From the IMG/VR virus record IMGVR_UViG_3300037010_001702, positions 175,442-239,441 of that record: 64,000 bases of DNA; one strand, given 5' to 3'. Position 1 is the first letter of the stretch. Each line of letters begins with the position of its first letter. Below are positions 31,543 to 39,933 of the stretch, piece by piece. A model generated the notes under the pieces. That model saw nothing but the letters and a program-made list of their open reading frames with translations, was not told where the DNA came from and did no database searches. This DNA comes from a virus. A program made the translations under genes and the position numbers.

Positions 31543-31989
31543 ATGAACAAACAAGAAAAACTTGATTTCCTGTATATGGATATTGCGGCACGCGTATCTG
31601 ATATGTCTTATGGCAGACGTTTAAAGGTAGGAGCAGTCATTGTAAAAGGTGATAACGTAATTTCCATGGGTTGGAACGGTATGCCATCCGGGATGGATAA
31701 CAACTGTGAAATCGAGCATGAGGATGGACATCTATCCACTAGACCAGAAACACTTCATGCTGAGAGTAATGCTCTTATGAAGTTGGCTCGTAGTGGAGGA
31801 GTAGGTTCTCTCGGCGCGACCATCTACACAACATATTCGCCATGCCCAGAATGTGCAAAGCTTATTAAGCAAGCAGGTATTTCTCGGGTAGTTTATCGGC
31901 ACAACTATCGGCTGCTTGATGGTATTGATATGCTTAAGGCACTGGATGTTCCTGTTATTCAACTGAAAGGTCAAAATGAAAGTAAATAG
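31543..31989 (+). CDS. cd: dCMP deaminase
   Basis: 148 residues. Zinc ligands and catalytic Glu: HAE at 72-74 and PCPEC (Cys101, Cys104). GRRLKVGAVIVKGDNVIS is the conserved N-terminal sheet. It converts dCMP to dUMP for thymidylate synthesis, complementing NrdAB in the dNTP supply, as in T4. Confidence 0.92.
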   Translation: MNKQEKLDFLYMDIAARVSDMSYGRRLKVGAVIVKGDNVISMGWNGMPSGMDNNCEIEHEDGHLSTRPETLHAESNALMKLARSGGVGSLGATIYTTYSPCPECAKLIKQAGISRVVYRHNYRLLDGIDMLKALDVPVIQLKGQNESK

Positions 31990-32045
31990 GATTGAAACAA
32001 TTCAAAAGCTTATAGAACTAATTCAAAAACAGGAGATTAAATATA

Positions 32046-32270
32046 ATGTCTCAAGTTGCTGATATGCTTGGCCAATCAGGTATTCTGCGAAATGCCCGCA
32101 TAGTTCGCGAGGAGTTCGACCCATTAAATAGTGATCATCGTGATTCACTTCGCGAGTTTTTGGATACTGGTAACTGGGGTAAAATACAATTTTACCCAGA
32201 GGCTCCTTGCTTGAATGTTCCTGAAACAGTTCTTCGCAAGATGGCTCATTGGGCACTTGAGAATAAGTAG
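32046..32270 (+). CDS. Hypothetical protein, 74 aa
   Basis: CAGGAG lies 14 bases before the ATG. Contains REEFDPLNSDHRDSLREFLD and GKIQFYPEAPCLNVPETVL. No known domain. The stop overlaps the GTG of the DnaE-like N-part (TAGTG), suggesting linked expression. Confidence 0.6.
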   Translation: MSQVADMLGQSGILRNARIVREEFDPLNSDHRDSLREFLDTGNWGKIQFYPEAPCLNVPETVLRKMAHWALENK

Positions 32271-32788
32271 TGAAAACAGAACTGAATACTAGAACGCTTT
32301 GGTTTGACGGCACTAGTCAGGTTGCTCCTGAGGATGTCCCAAGTTTACTTCTGGGTGGGTGCAAGATAGATGAGTTGGTTGTTTCTGAACTGAACGATGA
32401 TCTCAGGTTATTTAACCTTCTTGAAGAAGAACCCATTCTAACAGAAAAGAATGAGAACAAACCATTCGACTTTACCTACCTTATTGCAAAAGAATATGAT
32501 CGCTTTGATCTTGAGGGATACATTCGCAAGAAGGTCAGTGAAAAGTTTGCTGATGAACCAGCTTACCTAGCTCGAGTTGAAGCTGAGATGATTGAGATCA
32601 AGAAGAGAGGTATGGAGAAGCTTTACATCACCCTGATCTACATTGTAGACAAGTTTAAAGAGTTGGGCACTGTTTGGGGAGTTGGGCGAGGTTCATCCTG
32701 TGCTAGTCTAATTTTATTTCTGATTGATCTGCATAAGGTTGACCCCATCAAATATAATATTCCAATGACAGAGTTCTTCCACGATTGA
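32270..32788 (+). CDS. DnaE-like DNA polymerase fragment, N-side (GRGS motif)
   Basis: 172 residues, GTG start overlapping the upstream stop. The C-terminal half follows bacterial DnaE: RVEAEMIEIKKRGMEKLY, then VWGVGRGSSCASLILFLIDL and VDPIKYNIPMTEFFHD. It corresponds to the E. coli VGPGRGSGAGSLVAY segment through RFLNPE. The protein ends exactly where DnaE continues with the PDFDVDF catalytic motif, which begins the gene at 39358. N-terminal residues do not show a PHP domain. Whether the two pieces assemble is unknown. Confidence 0.75.
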   Translation: MKTELNTRTLWFDGTSQVAPEDVPSLLLGGCKIDELVVSELNDDLRLFNLLEEEPILTEKNENKPFDFTYLIAKEYDRFDLEGYIRKKVSEKFADEPAYLARVEAEMIEIKKRGMEKLYITLIYIVDKFKELGTVWGVGRGSSCASLILFLIDLHKVDPIKYNIPMTEFFHD

Positions 32789-32805
32789 CATAGCGCCGGT
32801 CAGAT

Positions 32806-32813
32806 AATAAATA
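32806..32813 (+). promoter_or_regulatory. Late promoter (AATAAATA)
   Basis: Late core 45 bases before the ATG at 32858 and its TTGGAGAA ribosome site. Confidence 0.55.
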
Positions 32814-32857
32814 CAAGAGTATATTTATCCTATATCCTGTTTTTGGAGAACTCCCTA

Positions 32858-33151
32858 ATGAGCAAGCAAGCACGAAGCGCCCGTGGTGATTTAGTAGACT
32901 TTGACCTACTAGCAATTAAACAACAACTCGCAACCAAACCAGTTCCGGTCAGCGTGAACCAGCGCAGAAAGTTCATTGATGAGAAGGACGGGATTAAGGT
33001 TAAAACAGCAGCGAAACCACTGCCTCTTCCATCAGCTCTTTCAGTGGCAATGGAAGCTGCATCTGTAAGTGCGGCAGCGGATGAAGTAGAAGCGCTAGCT
33101 GAACAAGTCACTGAAGACATCGCTGTTGAAACAACGAGCACGAAAAAATAA
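32858..33151 (+). CDS. Hypothetical late protein, 97 aa
   Basis: Start at the ATG after TTGGAGAA (MSKQARSARGD), not the upstream in-frame codon at 32843. The N-terminus SARGDLVDFDLLAIKQQLAT looks like an ordered domain; the C-terminal third is Ala/Val/Glu-rich and low complexity. It precedes the GroES-like gene and is probably co-expressed with it. Function unknown. Confidence 0.6.
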   Translation: MSKQARSARGDLVDFDLLAIKQQLATKPVPVSVNQRRKFIDEKDGIKVKTAAKPLPLPSALSVAMEAASVSAAADEVEALAEQVTEDIAVETTSTKK

Positions 33152-33178
33152 TCCATCACATATACTGGGAGAATAATT

Positions 33179-33496
33179 ATGGCGCTGCGTCCGCTCAAGA
33201 ATACTTTTTTGTTTGAATTTTTCGCTGATACATACGGTGGGAAATTCGTAGACCGAAATAGTGGCAGAATCATTCTCACTAACCAGGACCTTAGCACCCA
33301 AGCTACTCAAGCTCGTTGGGGTAAGGTCATCGCCATTGGTGAGGAAGTCATTGACTTTAACGTTGGTGACATCGTGTTGATCGAAGCTCTTCAATGGACA
33401 ATTGAAATGAAGTTTGAAGGACAATCCTACTGGAAGTCTGACGATACTAAGGTCATTGCTCTAGGTGATGACGAGACGGTGACTTACGCATACTAA
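33179..33496 (+). CDS. 31: GroES-like co-chaperonin (gp31 type)
   Basis: 105 residues. LRPLKNTFLFEFF at the start, WGKVIAIGEEVIDFNVGD and VLIEALQWT, then WKSDDTKVIAL, reproduce the GroES-fold pattern (beta strand, mobile loop, VGD turn, roof). T4 gp31 replaces GroES on host GroEL to fold the capsid protein gp23. GGGAGAATAATT precedes the ATG. Confidence 0.75.
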   Translation: MALRPLKNTFLFEFFADTYGGKFVDRNSGRIILTNQDLSTQATQARWGKVIAIGEEVIDFNVGDIVLIEALQWTIEMKFEGQSYWKSDDTKVIALGDDETVTYAY

Positions 33497-33499
33497 ATT

Positions 33500-34186
33500 A
33501 TGAAGTTGGACGAAATAAAACCTATCAATGAATGGAATGCGGGAGCACTAGATACTAATCTAGATGATATTGGCACTCTAAAATTAGATGATGGGGAAAT
33601 ATTAGTTCACTTTACCACAGCTGCATTAGATGGAATCCCTATTGTTGTTTATTGGGATAAGTCGCTTAAGCCTTCTCATGGATTTATTCTTGCTTCAAAA
33701 GGCGAACCTATTGGTGAAATTTTAACCAAGCATCTCAAAGGTGGAGAACAGATTTTATCAGTTGTTATTAAGCCACCCTTTAGGGGGAAACAGATTATAG
33801 AGAATGCTTATCTAGCAATCGTGTCTGCTTCGGGGTTAACTATTATCTCGGGTGATCAATTATCAAAGCCTGCCGAAAAGATATGGTTAAATCTGCAGAA
33901 CAAATGTAAAATTTACGATTCTAAATTAGATAAATTTTATGCTATGTCTGATATTGGAAAAAAGACTGAAGATGATGTTGAAATTATTTCTCCTAAAGAA
34001 GATAAAAGCACATCTCATGATGCACCAAGATTTCATCTGGCATTAATGGGATCAGGAGTCTCTCACCAAAAGAAAATTCAAGAAGAGATCAAAAAGAATC
34101 GACCAGCATATAAAAACACTTCTATCTTAGAATCTATAACTGGTAAAATTAATGTTAGTGCTGGCGTTAGCCGCATATTTCTTTAA
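33500..34186 (+). CDS. GNAT-like protein with MKLxEI leader
   Basis: 228 residues. Begins MKLDEIKPINEW. PPFRGKQIIENAYLAIVSAS and ISGDQLSKPAEKIWLNL align with the protein at 29945. The C-terminal 70 residues (HDAPRFHLALMGSGV and on) are polar and may be a tail domain. Third member of the paralogous set (with 17815 and 29945). It starts 4 bases after the GroES-like gene. Confidence 0.6.
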   Translation: MKLDEIKPINEWNAGALDTNLDDIGTLKLDDGEILVHFTTAALDGIPIVVYWDKSLKPSHGFILASKGEPIGEILTKHLKGGEQILSVVIKPPFRGKQIIENAYLAIVSASGLTIISGDQLSKPAEKIWLNLQNKCKIYDSKLDKFYAMSDIGKKTEDDVEIISPKEDKSTSHDAPRFHLALMGSGVSHQKKIQEEIKKNRPAYKNTSILESITGKINVSAGVSRIFL

Positions 34187-34196
34187 AGGAAATTAA

Positions 34197-34850
34197 ATGG
34201 TCCCGTATGTATATCAAATAACACTAATACATACTGGTGAATTTTATATAGGCGTCAATTCGCAAAAACGCTCACCCAGAAAATTTGTGGAAAACATATT
34301 TTACATCATCTAAAAAATTAAGGAGTTAATTAAAATACATGGTAAAGATGTTTGGCGAATTGATTTTATTGAAGAATTTAATTCTCCTAAAGAAGCTCAA
34401 CTTAGGGAAAGTGAATTACAACTTTCTTGTCCTCGAGATAAATTACTTAATATTAGATTAGGAAATACTCTATTTAACCGGTCCGGACCATTATCTCAAG
34501 AAACAAAAAATAAAATATCAGCGTCACGAAAAGGTGGGACTGGGTGGACTAAAGGAAAACCACTATCTGAAGAAACTAAAAACAAAATTTCTAAATCAAA
34601 GATGGGTGCCCCAACTAATATATCAGGTGAAGCTAAAAAACAGATGAAAGAAAATTTGTCAAAGGCGAAAACAGGAATAAAACTTGGTCCTCAAAATCCA
34701 GAATGGATACAGAAAAGAATTAAGTCACGAATGGTATCCGGTTGCGCTTAAGGGCCAAAAGAAATTCACTAGAAATATTACACCCGAAAAACAAGCATTA
34801 CTAACTGGAAAAAGATTAAATACTTTTAGGATTAATAGGGCACAAAAATG
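34197..34850 (+). pseudogene. Decayed GIY-YIG homing endonuclease with NUMOD3 repeats
   Basis: ATG 34197 reads PYVYQITLIHTGEFYIGVNS (GIY-YIG start) until a stop at 34310. A shifted frame from about 34313 continues IKELIKIHGKDVWRIDFIEE with SPKEAQLRESEL (catalytic-Glu region), then NUMOD3-like LSQETKNKISASRKGG and LSEETKNKISKSKMGA to TAA 34751. A third frame gives KFTRNITPEKQALLTGKR to TGA 34850. At least two indels; inactive. AT-rich compared with neighbours. Confidence 0.7.
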
Positions 34851-36161
34851 ATTTTTTCAATACTGACAATGCTTTCAGCGCTATCGCTGGAAATAATAGG
34901 CACTATCATAAGTGTTATAGGGTTATCGTCGATTTTTTCGGGTAGCTACATAATAGTTATATTAGCAGTGTGTTTAGATTTTGCAAAACTGATTGCAGTT
35001 TCCTTCCTCTATAAGTATTGGAAGAAAGTAAATCTTCTAATGAAGACATACATGACGATTGCAGCTATTGTCCTAATGAGCATTACTTCAGCTGGGGCAT
35101 TTGGTTATCTATCAGCACAGTTCCAAAAGGCAATCTCCAGTACTAATGAATCATCAGTCGTTATCACTGCCTTAGCCGATGAGCAGACACGTCTTCAAAA
35201 GCGTAAGGAAGAGATTGACACTCAGATAGCAAAGCTGCCTGGCAACATGGTGGCTGGTCGTAGATCGCTTATGAAGCAGTTTGCGCCAGAGGTAGAGCAA
35301 ATCAACACCCGACTGGTTGCAATTGATACTGAGCTTCCAAAGCTTAAGGTAGAAACCCTTAAGCAGAACGTAGAGGTTGGTCCAATCATCTACATCGCTG
35401 AAGCATTTCACACTACGCCTGCTCAGGCGGTTAAGTGGGTTATTCTGATCATCATCTTTGTATTTGACCCGCTTGCTATCACTCTTCTTCTTTCTGGTAA
35501 CTTTTTGTTTGAGCAGAAGGGCCAAGAAAGAATTAACATACAGATACGCAAGCTAGAAATACCACCAGATCCAAGCTTGAAGAAGGACGATGACATTACC
35601 GTGGTGCCAGCAAGTGAAGCCTTCACGCCGACAACATCGCCGCCAGCAGTCGCAAATTCTTTTGACACGTATATAACTCGCTACAATGTGACTGGAGCTG
35701 CTGTTATCAATCCGAATACTTTCTCGATGCGGGCTACGTATCGAGACCAAGCAGAAATTATCGAACAAGTTATCCCTCCAACTCCTGAGGAACCAGAAAC
35801 TGAACTGCCTGTTGTTAGCGGGGCTGAGCATGCTCCCGTCGTAGAATTTTCTCCTATTGAAGAAGAACACGCTCCAGCTGAAACCCCAGCGGTATTTGAA
35901 CAAGCTCATATCGCCGGAGAACGAGAGATCATAAAGCTAAATCAGTTAATGAAGAATAATGCTACACAGCCCATCATTGCGCGCTCTCAGCTTGAGGATG
36001 TTGTAGTGCCAATACATCGCTCTCAACTTGAGGACGTCACCGTAAAAGGTGACGTCCTTGTCGGTGAAGGTGCTCTTGCACATCAACCAAACACAGAAGC
36101 TTTGCGACGAATTTACGGTGATGAAGCTGTCTCAATTGGCGGACCATCTGATAGAGTCTAA
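34848..36161 (+). CDS. Large membrane protein with coiled-coil loop, 437 aa
   Basis: Hydrophobic segments at residues 1-25, 30-55 (IIVILAVCLDFAKLIAVSFL), 68-90 and about 195-220 (WVILIIIFVFDPLAITLLLS). Between the third and fourth lies a 100-residue charged loop (ADEQTRLQKRKEEIDTQIAK), probably coiled coil. The long C-terminal tail is Pro/Glu-rich with a duplicated RSQLEDV(V/T)V. Orientation and role are unknown; superinfection immunity or lysis control are conceivable. The start overlaps the decayed endonuclease end. Confidence 0.7.
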   Translation: MIFSILTMLSALSLEIIGTIISVIGLSSIFSGSYIIVILAVCLDFAKLIAVSFLYKYWKKVNLLMKTYMTIAAIVLMSITSAGAFGYLSAQFQKAISSTNESSVVITALADEQTRLQKRKEEIDTQIAKLPGNMVAGRRSLMKQFAPEVEQINTRLVAIDTELPKLKVETLKQNVEVGPIIYIAEAFHTTPAQAVKWVILIIIFVFDPLAITLLLSGNFLFEQKGQERINIQIRKLEIPPDPSLKKDDDITVVPASEAFTPTTSPPAVANSFDTYITRYNVTGAAVINPNTFSMRATYRDQAEIIEQVIPPTPEEPETELPVVSGAEHAPVVEFSPIEEEHAPAETPAVFEQAHIAGEREIIKLNQLMKNNATQPIIARSQLEDVVVPIHRSQLEDVTVKGDVLVGEGALAHQPNTEALRRIYGDEAVSIGGPSDRV

Positions 36162-36184
36162 ATCTGATTGAAGTTTCTTCCAAG

Positions 36185-36223
36185 TGCGGTGTGGATTATA
36201 ATGAATAATCCACACCGCATTTT
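36185..36223 (+). terminator. Rho-independent terminator
   Basis: Perfect 15-bp stem (36185-36199 with 36205-36219), 5-nt loop AATGA, then TTTT. It follows the membrane-protein gene. The loop region also contains a TATAAT, which may be chance. Confidence 0.8.
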
Positions 36224-36262
36224 AGTATGACATGAATCAATTCAGTCATTGACCCTAAATCG

Positions 36263-36409
36263 TTGAAGCGAGTTCATCTTGTTGCTGAGCTTCGTGAGAT
36301 TACAATGGTGCCAGCAGTGATCACAATGCTAGCAGATAACAGGATAGATGAAGAACGAATTGCTCTGTGCATTTCGCAAAACTACATTTGTATATTGGAG
36401 ATTAAATGA
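36263..36409 (+). CDS. Small ORF coupled to gp44, uncertain start
   Basis: The frame reads IDPKSLKRVHLVAELREITM through LADNRIDEERIALC to TGA 36409, overlapping the gp44 ATG. There is no ATG in frame: TTG 36263 is possible, while ATG 36232 (MNQFS) is one base out of frame. It is either a TTG-started gene or another single-base-shift casualty. Confidence 0.35.
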   Translation: MKRVHLVAELREITMVPAVITMLADNRIDEERIALCISQNYICILEIK

Positions 36410-37314
36410 AGCCTTCTATTTGGGTTGCAAAATACCGTCCTAAAACCATCGCTGATGTCATTTTCCAAGATGACCGGCAGCGTACCACCTTTGAGAATTT
36501 TGTAAGGGAGGGTGACCTTCAAAACTTACTTCTTACTGGTATCCAAGGAACTGGTAAGACAACAATCTCAAGAGCCCTCTTGAATGATTTGGGAGTTGAT
36601 TCGTCTGACATCTTACGTGTTAACTGCTCTGATGAAAAGATTGAAGCAATGCGCAGCAAGGTTACCAGCTTTGCATGGACTATGCCAATTGGTAAGTTCA
36701 AGGTTGTTCAGCTTGAAGAATTCGATTATCTATCCCTTGATGGTCAGGCTCTACTTCGCAGCTTGATTGAGGATACATCTGCCTCCACTCGCTTTATTGC
36801 TACTTGCAATTACGAGAACAAGATCATTCCTCCGCTCAAATCTCGCTTTCAGCAATTCAGCTTCAAAGCTCCTGACAAGGACCTCATCGCTGGGCGCATG
36901 ATTGAAATCCTTGATGCTGAAAAAGTAGAGTATGAACCAGAAGATTTGCTGACATACATCGACGTTGGTTACCCAGATATAAGAAAAACAATTCAGCTTC
37001 TTCAGCAGAACACTCAAAGCGGAAAGCTTCTACCTCCATCTAATGCTGCAATAGACAGTGATTGGAAATTTGGTTTGCTTGATGCGATTAGTTCTGGTGA
37101 CTTCAAGAAAGCGCGTAAGCTAGTTTGCGAAACTGCTACTCGTGAAGAACATGAGGATGTCTTTACATTTCTGTATCAGAATATTAACAAGATGAAGGTT
37201 AGTGACAAAGAAGCTGCCATCGTGACGATTGCTAGTTACATGCGCGGTCACATTCAAAGCTCAGACACTGAGCTCAACATTGCTGCCCTTTTCGTGGAAC
37301 TAAGTAAAGTATGA
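36406..37314 (+). CDS. 44: Sliding-clamp loader large subunit (gp44, AAA+)
   Basis: 302 residues (T4 gp44 319). Starts with WVAKYRPKTIADVIFQD, typical of clamp loaders. Walker A GIQGTGKTT at 45-53, Walker B VVQLEEFDYL, sensor I FIATCNYENKI and the arginine-finger LKSRFQQF. With gp62 (37504) it loads the sliding clamp for DNA polymerase and, in T4, for late transcription, consistent with the late promoters seen here. Confidence 0.93.
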   Translation: MKPSIWVAKYRPKTIADVIFQDDRQRTTFENFVREGDLQNLLLTGIQGTGKTTISRALLNDLGVDSSDILRVNCSDEKIEAMRSKVTSFAWTMPIGKFKVVQLEEFDYLSLDGQALLRSLIEDTSASTRFIATCNYENKIIPPLKSRFQQFSFKAPDKDLIAGRMIEILDAEKVEYEPEDLLTYIDVGYPDIRKTIQLLQQNTQSGKLLPPSNAAIDSDWKFGLLDAISSGDFKKARKLVCETATREEHEDVFTFLYQNINKMKVSDKEAAIVTIASYMRGHIQSSDTELNIAALFVELSKV

Positions 37315-37520
37315 ACCAAGAATTAATTGATACGCTTAGAAAAATGGTACCTAATATCATGGCTGAAGAACTGTGCGAGGTGCAGCCTATGGATGATGAA
37401 ATTTTTACGCATGCAATGGTTGAAGGAAAATCTGAAAAATGGCTTATTGAGAATGGATATGAGCTTGTTGATTCTCAAACACGATTGATGTGGGTAAAGA
37501 AAGATGGCAACAACACATAA
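37311..37520 (+). CDS. Small hypothetical protein between clamp-loader genes, 69 aa
   Basis: ATGA overlap with gp44 and 17-base overlap with gp62. Contains KSEKWLIENGYELVDSQTRL then MWVKK. No known motif. The position suggests co-translation with the clamp loader. Confidence 0.6.
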   Translation: MNQELIDTLRKMVPNIMAEELCEVQPMDDEIFTHAMVEGKSEKWLIENGYELVDSQTRLMWVKKDGNNT

Positions 37521-37968
37521 ACTTGACATCTTCGACTTGCTGTCTCGCATTAACTCTGCAAAGAGTGGTGATATCTATTCTACGTTGAGTGACGACGAGA
37601 AGAAAGGATTCAACCCATTAGTTGTCATGCGCTGGTTGTCTGGAACATCAGATGAGCGGCAGATTATCCTACTCAATGAGTTTGTAAATAAGTATGTCTT
37701 CACTCTTGCTAAGCATCCGCAACTCTTGATGCAGCTAATGCAGGTAGCATCCTCAAAAACAAGTAAACGTTACCAATGGATTGGTGTAAAATCTAATAAG
37801 AAGAACACCAACTCTCGCAAGGTTGTTCAGGAGTATTTTGAAATGTCTTCACGAGAAGTTAATCTCGTGAATCCGTTTCCTTGTGAGGCAGAGATTATGC
37901 AGATGGCAGAAGAACTTGGATGGCAGAAGGAGGAGCTAGCAGCTCTTAAAAAGGAATTCAAAGAATGA
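37504..37968 (+). CDS. 62: Sliding-clamp loader small subunit (gp62)
   Basis: 154 residues. GFNPLVVMRWLSGTSDERQ then ILLNEFVNKYVF is the recognisable gp62 core (PxxVxRWLSGxxDxxQIxxLNE). Adjacent to gp44 as in T4. It stabilises the gp44 ring and contacts DNA. Confidence 0.8.
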   Translation: MATTHKLDIFDLLSRINSAKSGDIYSTLSDDEKKGFNPLVVMRWLSGTSDERQIILLNEFVNKYVFTLAKHPQLLMQLMQVASSKTSKRYQWIGVKSNKKNTNSRKVVQEYFEMSSREVNLVNPFPCEAEIMQMAEELGWQKEELAALKKEFKE

Positions 37969-38603
37969 CTTTCAGATATAAATCAGCAAAGCATCGTGAC
38001 AGTACTCGCAAGGAACGAAAGGCTACTTGGCGTAGAGTTACTGGGTTGATGAAGGAATATCCAGAATGCGTTATTGCAAATGGTCAAGCATATTGTGATC
38101 ATGTATGGGACCCAGCATTTCCATGGGTATGGGTTGATTTCCGCTTCTTCCATACTAAACTGAAGCGCTATTTCGCTTGTGCTATGGTTACTGCTGAATA
38201 TAAAGCACACGAGCAGGTTGAAGATGCTGCATGGGAAATTGCAAGAGAGAATTATCCATATGAAGAACATCACACTGCCAGGTGCAGTATCGAACAATGG
38301 AGAACAGAACGTTCTGAAAATGACGATAACCGATACAAAATGTTCAAGGAAAAAGTCACTGCGCTAGGATTGAATACTTATAAAGAAACTCCTAGAATTC
38401 TAGCTAAGGACTATGGTAAGCTTGTTGTGGGGGTCTGGGCAACAGTAAATAGACCATATATCGACGAGGCATACATTGCAGAATTTATAGACTTCTATCG
38501 AAGCCTTGGCGAACCAACTAAACCAGGCCTGGTCTGGAAAGGTGAAGAGATTGAAGTCATACCGGCGAACATCTACAAAAATGACAGAAGTAGTTCTACT
38601 TGA
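37965..38603 (+). CDS. Hypothetical protein, 212 aa
   Basis: ATGA overlap with gp62. Basic N-terminus (KSAKHRDSTRKERKATWRR), Trp-rich centre (CDHVWDPAFPWVWVDFRFFH), then helical. It could bind nucleic acid, but no family is recognised. Part of the replication operon. Confidence 0.65.
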   Translation: MTFRYKSAKHRDSTRKERKATWRRVTGLMKEYPECVIANGQAYCDHVWDPAFPWVWVDFRFFHTKLKRYFACAMVTAEYKAHEQVEDAAWEIARENYPYEEHHTARCSIEQWRTERSENDDNRYKMFKEKVTALGLNTYKETPRILAKDYGKLVVGVWATVNRPYIDEAYIAEFIDFYRSLGEPTKPGLVWKGEEIEVIPANIYKNDRSSST

Positions 38604-39357
38604 TAAGGAGCAGATTGCTGCTCGACGTATTCCACTTGAGGATGCAGAAGTATCCTTAGGTAAGAATGCGAATTGGTATTGCCATTATTGCAAGCGCAAG
38701 ATGTCGAATGAATCAGTATTCATGAAGCATTTTTGCGAACCTAAACGCCGCACTCAAGAGCTAATGAGCCCTACTGGACAAGCTGCATTTGGTTACTACA
38801 ATGCGTGGATGAAGATGCGACGCTACACTCAGCAAACTTCATCAACCTTCATCGAATCAAAGTTCTTTAAGACTTTTGTAAAGTTTGCTCAGATGGTTAT
38901 CGACGCAAACATCGGTGATCCAGAAAAGTATATGGAGCTGATGGTTGCTGGCAGTATTGACCCAACTCTATGGTGTCGCCAAAGTGCCTACGCTTTGTAC
39001 CTAGAATGGGCTGACAAGAATTCCGATCCTATTGAGGATGTTCAAGCATCGATCAACTACCTGTTTGACATCTGCGAGAAGGAAGATATTCTCACAAGTG
39101 AAGGTGCTCCAGATATTCGTAGGATTTTTGCACACCTTGGTGTCCAGAGAATTTTTGCTCTTGTGCGGCAAAAGCGAATAACTCCATGGTTACTCTTTAA
39201 CGCAACATCCTTTAAGCCAATCCTTGAGCAACTTGACAGCGGTGAAAGAGCTGCCCTGAACAGAATTATCAATGCTGAATATTGGTCTAAGAAATTTACA
39301 ATGAATAAATCTGTTGTTGCATCTATAAAAGAAATCGCAACTGAAATTTGTTTATAA
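38581..39357 (+). CDS. Zinc-finger protein of the replication operon, 258 aa
   Basis: Start at ATG 38581 (MTEVVLLDKEQ), overlapping the upstream gene by 23 bases; a longer in-frame start at 38506 is less likely. WYCHYCKRKMSNESVFMKHF then CEPKRR gives a Cys2-His-Cys zinc site near residues 34-55. The helical remainder (GQAAFGYYNAWMKMRRYTQQ) resembles phage proteins encoded near polymerase genes. It directly precedes the DnaE-like C-part. Role unknown, possibly DNA binding. Confidence 0.65.
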   Translation: MTEVVLLDKEQIAARRIPLEDAEVSLGKNANWYCHYCKRKMSNESVFMKHFCEPKRRTQELMSPTGQAAFGYYNAWMKMRRYTQQTSSTFIESKFFKTFVKFAQMVIDANIGDPEKYMELMVAGSIDPTLWCRQSAYALYLEWADKNSDPIEDVQASINYLFDICEKEDILTSEGAPDIRRIFAHLGVQRIFALVRQKRITPWLLFNATSFKPILEQLDSGERAALNRIINAEYWSKKFTMNKSVVASIKEIATEICL

Positions 39358-39933
39358 ATGCTTGCAGATATTGACATAGACTTACCGACGCAGTTCAAAC
39401 CTAAAACTTTGTTCCCTTGGACTAGAGCAAGTATGGTAAAGAATGGAGAGTTGGGTCCTCATCCGTGCGGATACTATCCTCAGAATATTCCAGTAGATCA
39501 AATCACTAAACTTGCTGCTATACCTTACGGTGATGCAGAAGAATTAGGGTACGGAAAAATCGACTTTCTGCATTTGTCCGTCTACGATTACTTTGAAACG
39601 CGAGAAGAGATTGATGCTCTACTTGAAGAAGAACCAGATTGGGGGTTGTTGCTGATACCCTCAGAGCAAGTAAAGTTGTTTCAACTTGCAAAGCACGGTG
39701 ATATTCTAACAGCAGTAAAGCCAAAGTGCATTGAGGAATTGGCTGACGTGTTAGCTCTTATTAGACCAGGCAAGAAGCAGTTGGTAAAGCTTTATCATTC
39801 ACAGCGAGATGCTACTCGTCGAATCCTTTATGCAAAGGATGAGAACGGCTACTCATTTAAGAAGGCGCATGCGGTGAGTTATGCTATGGTGGTGGTGCTA
39901 CAGCTCCACCTTATATCTGCCGGCATCATATGA
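39358..39933 (+). CDS. DnaE-like DNA polymerase fragment, C-side (catalytic aspartates)
   Basis: 191 residues, ATG immediately after the previous stop. In DnaE order it shows LADIDIDLP (catalytic Asp pair), GYGKIDFLHLSVYD (third catalytic Asp), VKLFQLAKHGDILTAVKPKC with LADVLALIRPGKK, and YSFKKAHAVSYAMVV (DnaE YGFNKSHSAAYA). It continues precisely from the end of the fragment at 32270-32788. Together they span only a minimal palm/fingers; the beta-clamp-binding and OB regions are absent. Confidence 0.8.
   Translation: MLADIDIDLPTQFKPKTLFPWTRASMVKNGELGPHPCGYYPQNIPVDQITKLAAIPYGDAEELGYGKIDFLHLSVYDYFETREEIDALLEEEPDWGLLLIPSEQVKLFQLAKHGDILTAVKPKCIEELADVLALIRPGKKQLVKLYHSQRDATRRILYAKDENGYSFKKAHAVSYAMVVVLQLHLISAGII

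Noticed and set aside
31977-32063. 28-codon ORF overlapping the dCMP deaminase end
   Set aside because: No clear ribosome site of its own and it overlaps two better genes.
32750-32830. Split-intein halves at the DnaE break
   Set aside because: The N-part ends TEFFHD and the C-part begins MLADIDID with no intein blocks A, B, F or G on either side.
32830-33297. 155-codon minus-strand ORF opposite the gene before the GroES-like protein
   Set aside because: Both + strand genes have good ribosome sites and a late promoter; the antisense frame is a shadow.
36185-36223. TATAAT inside the terminator stem-loop taken as an early promoter
   Set aside because: No matching -35 box, and the perfect stem plus T-tract explains the sequence better.
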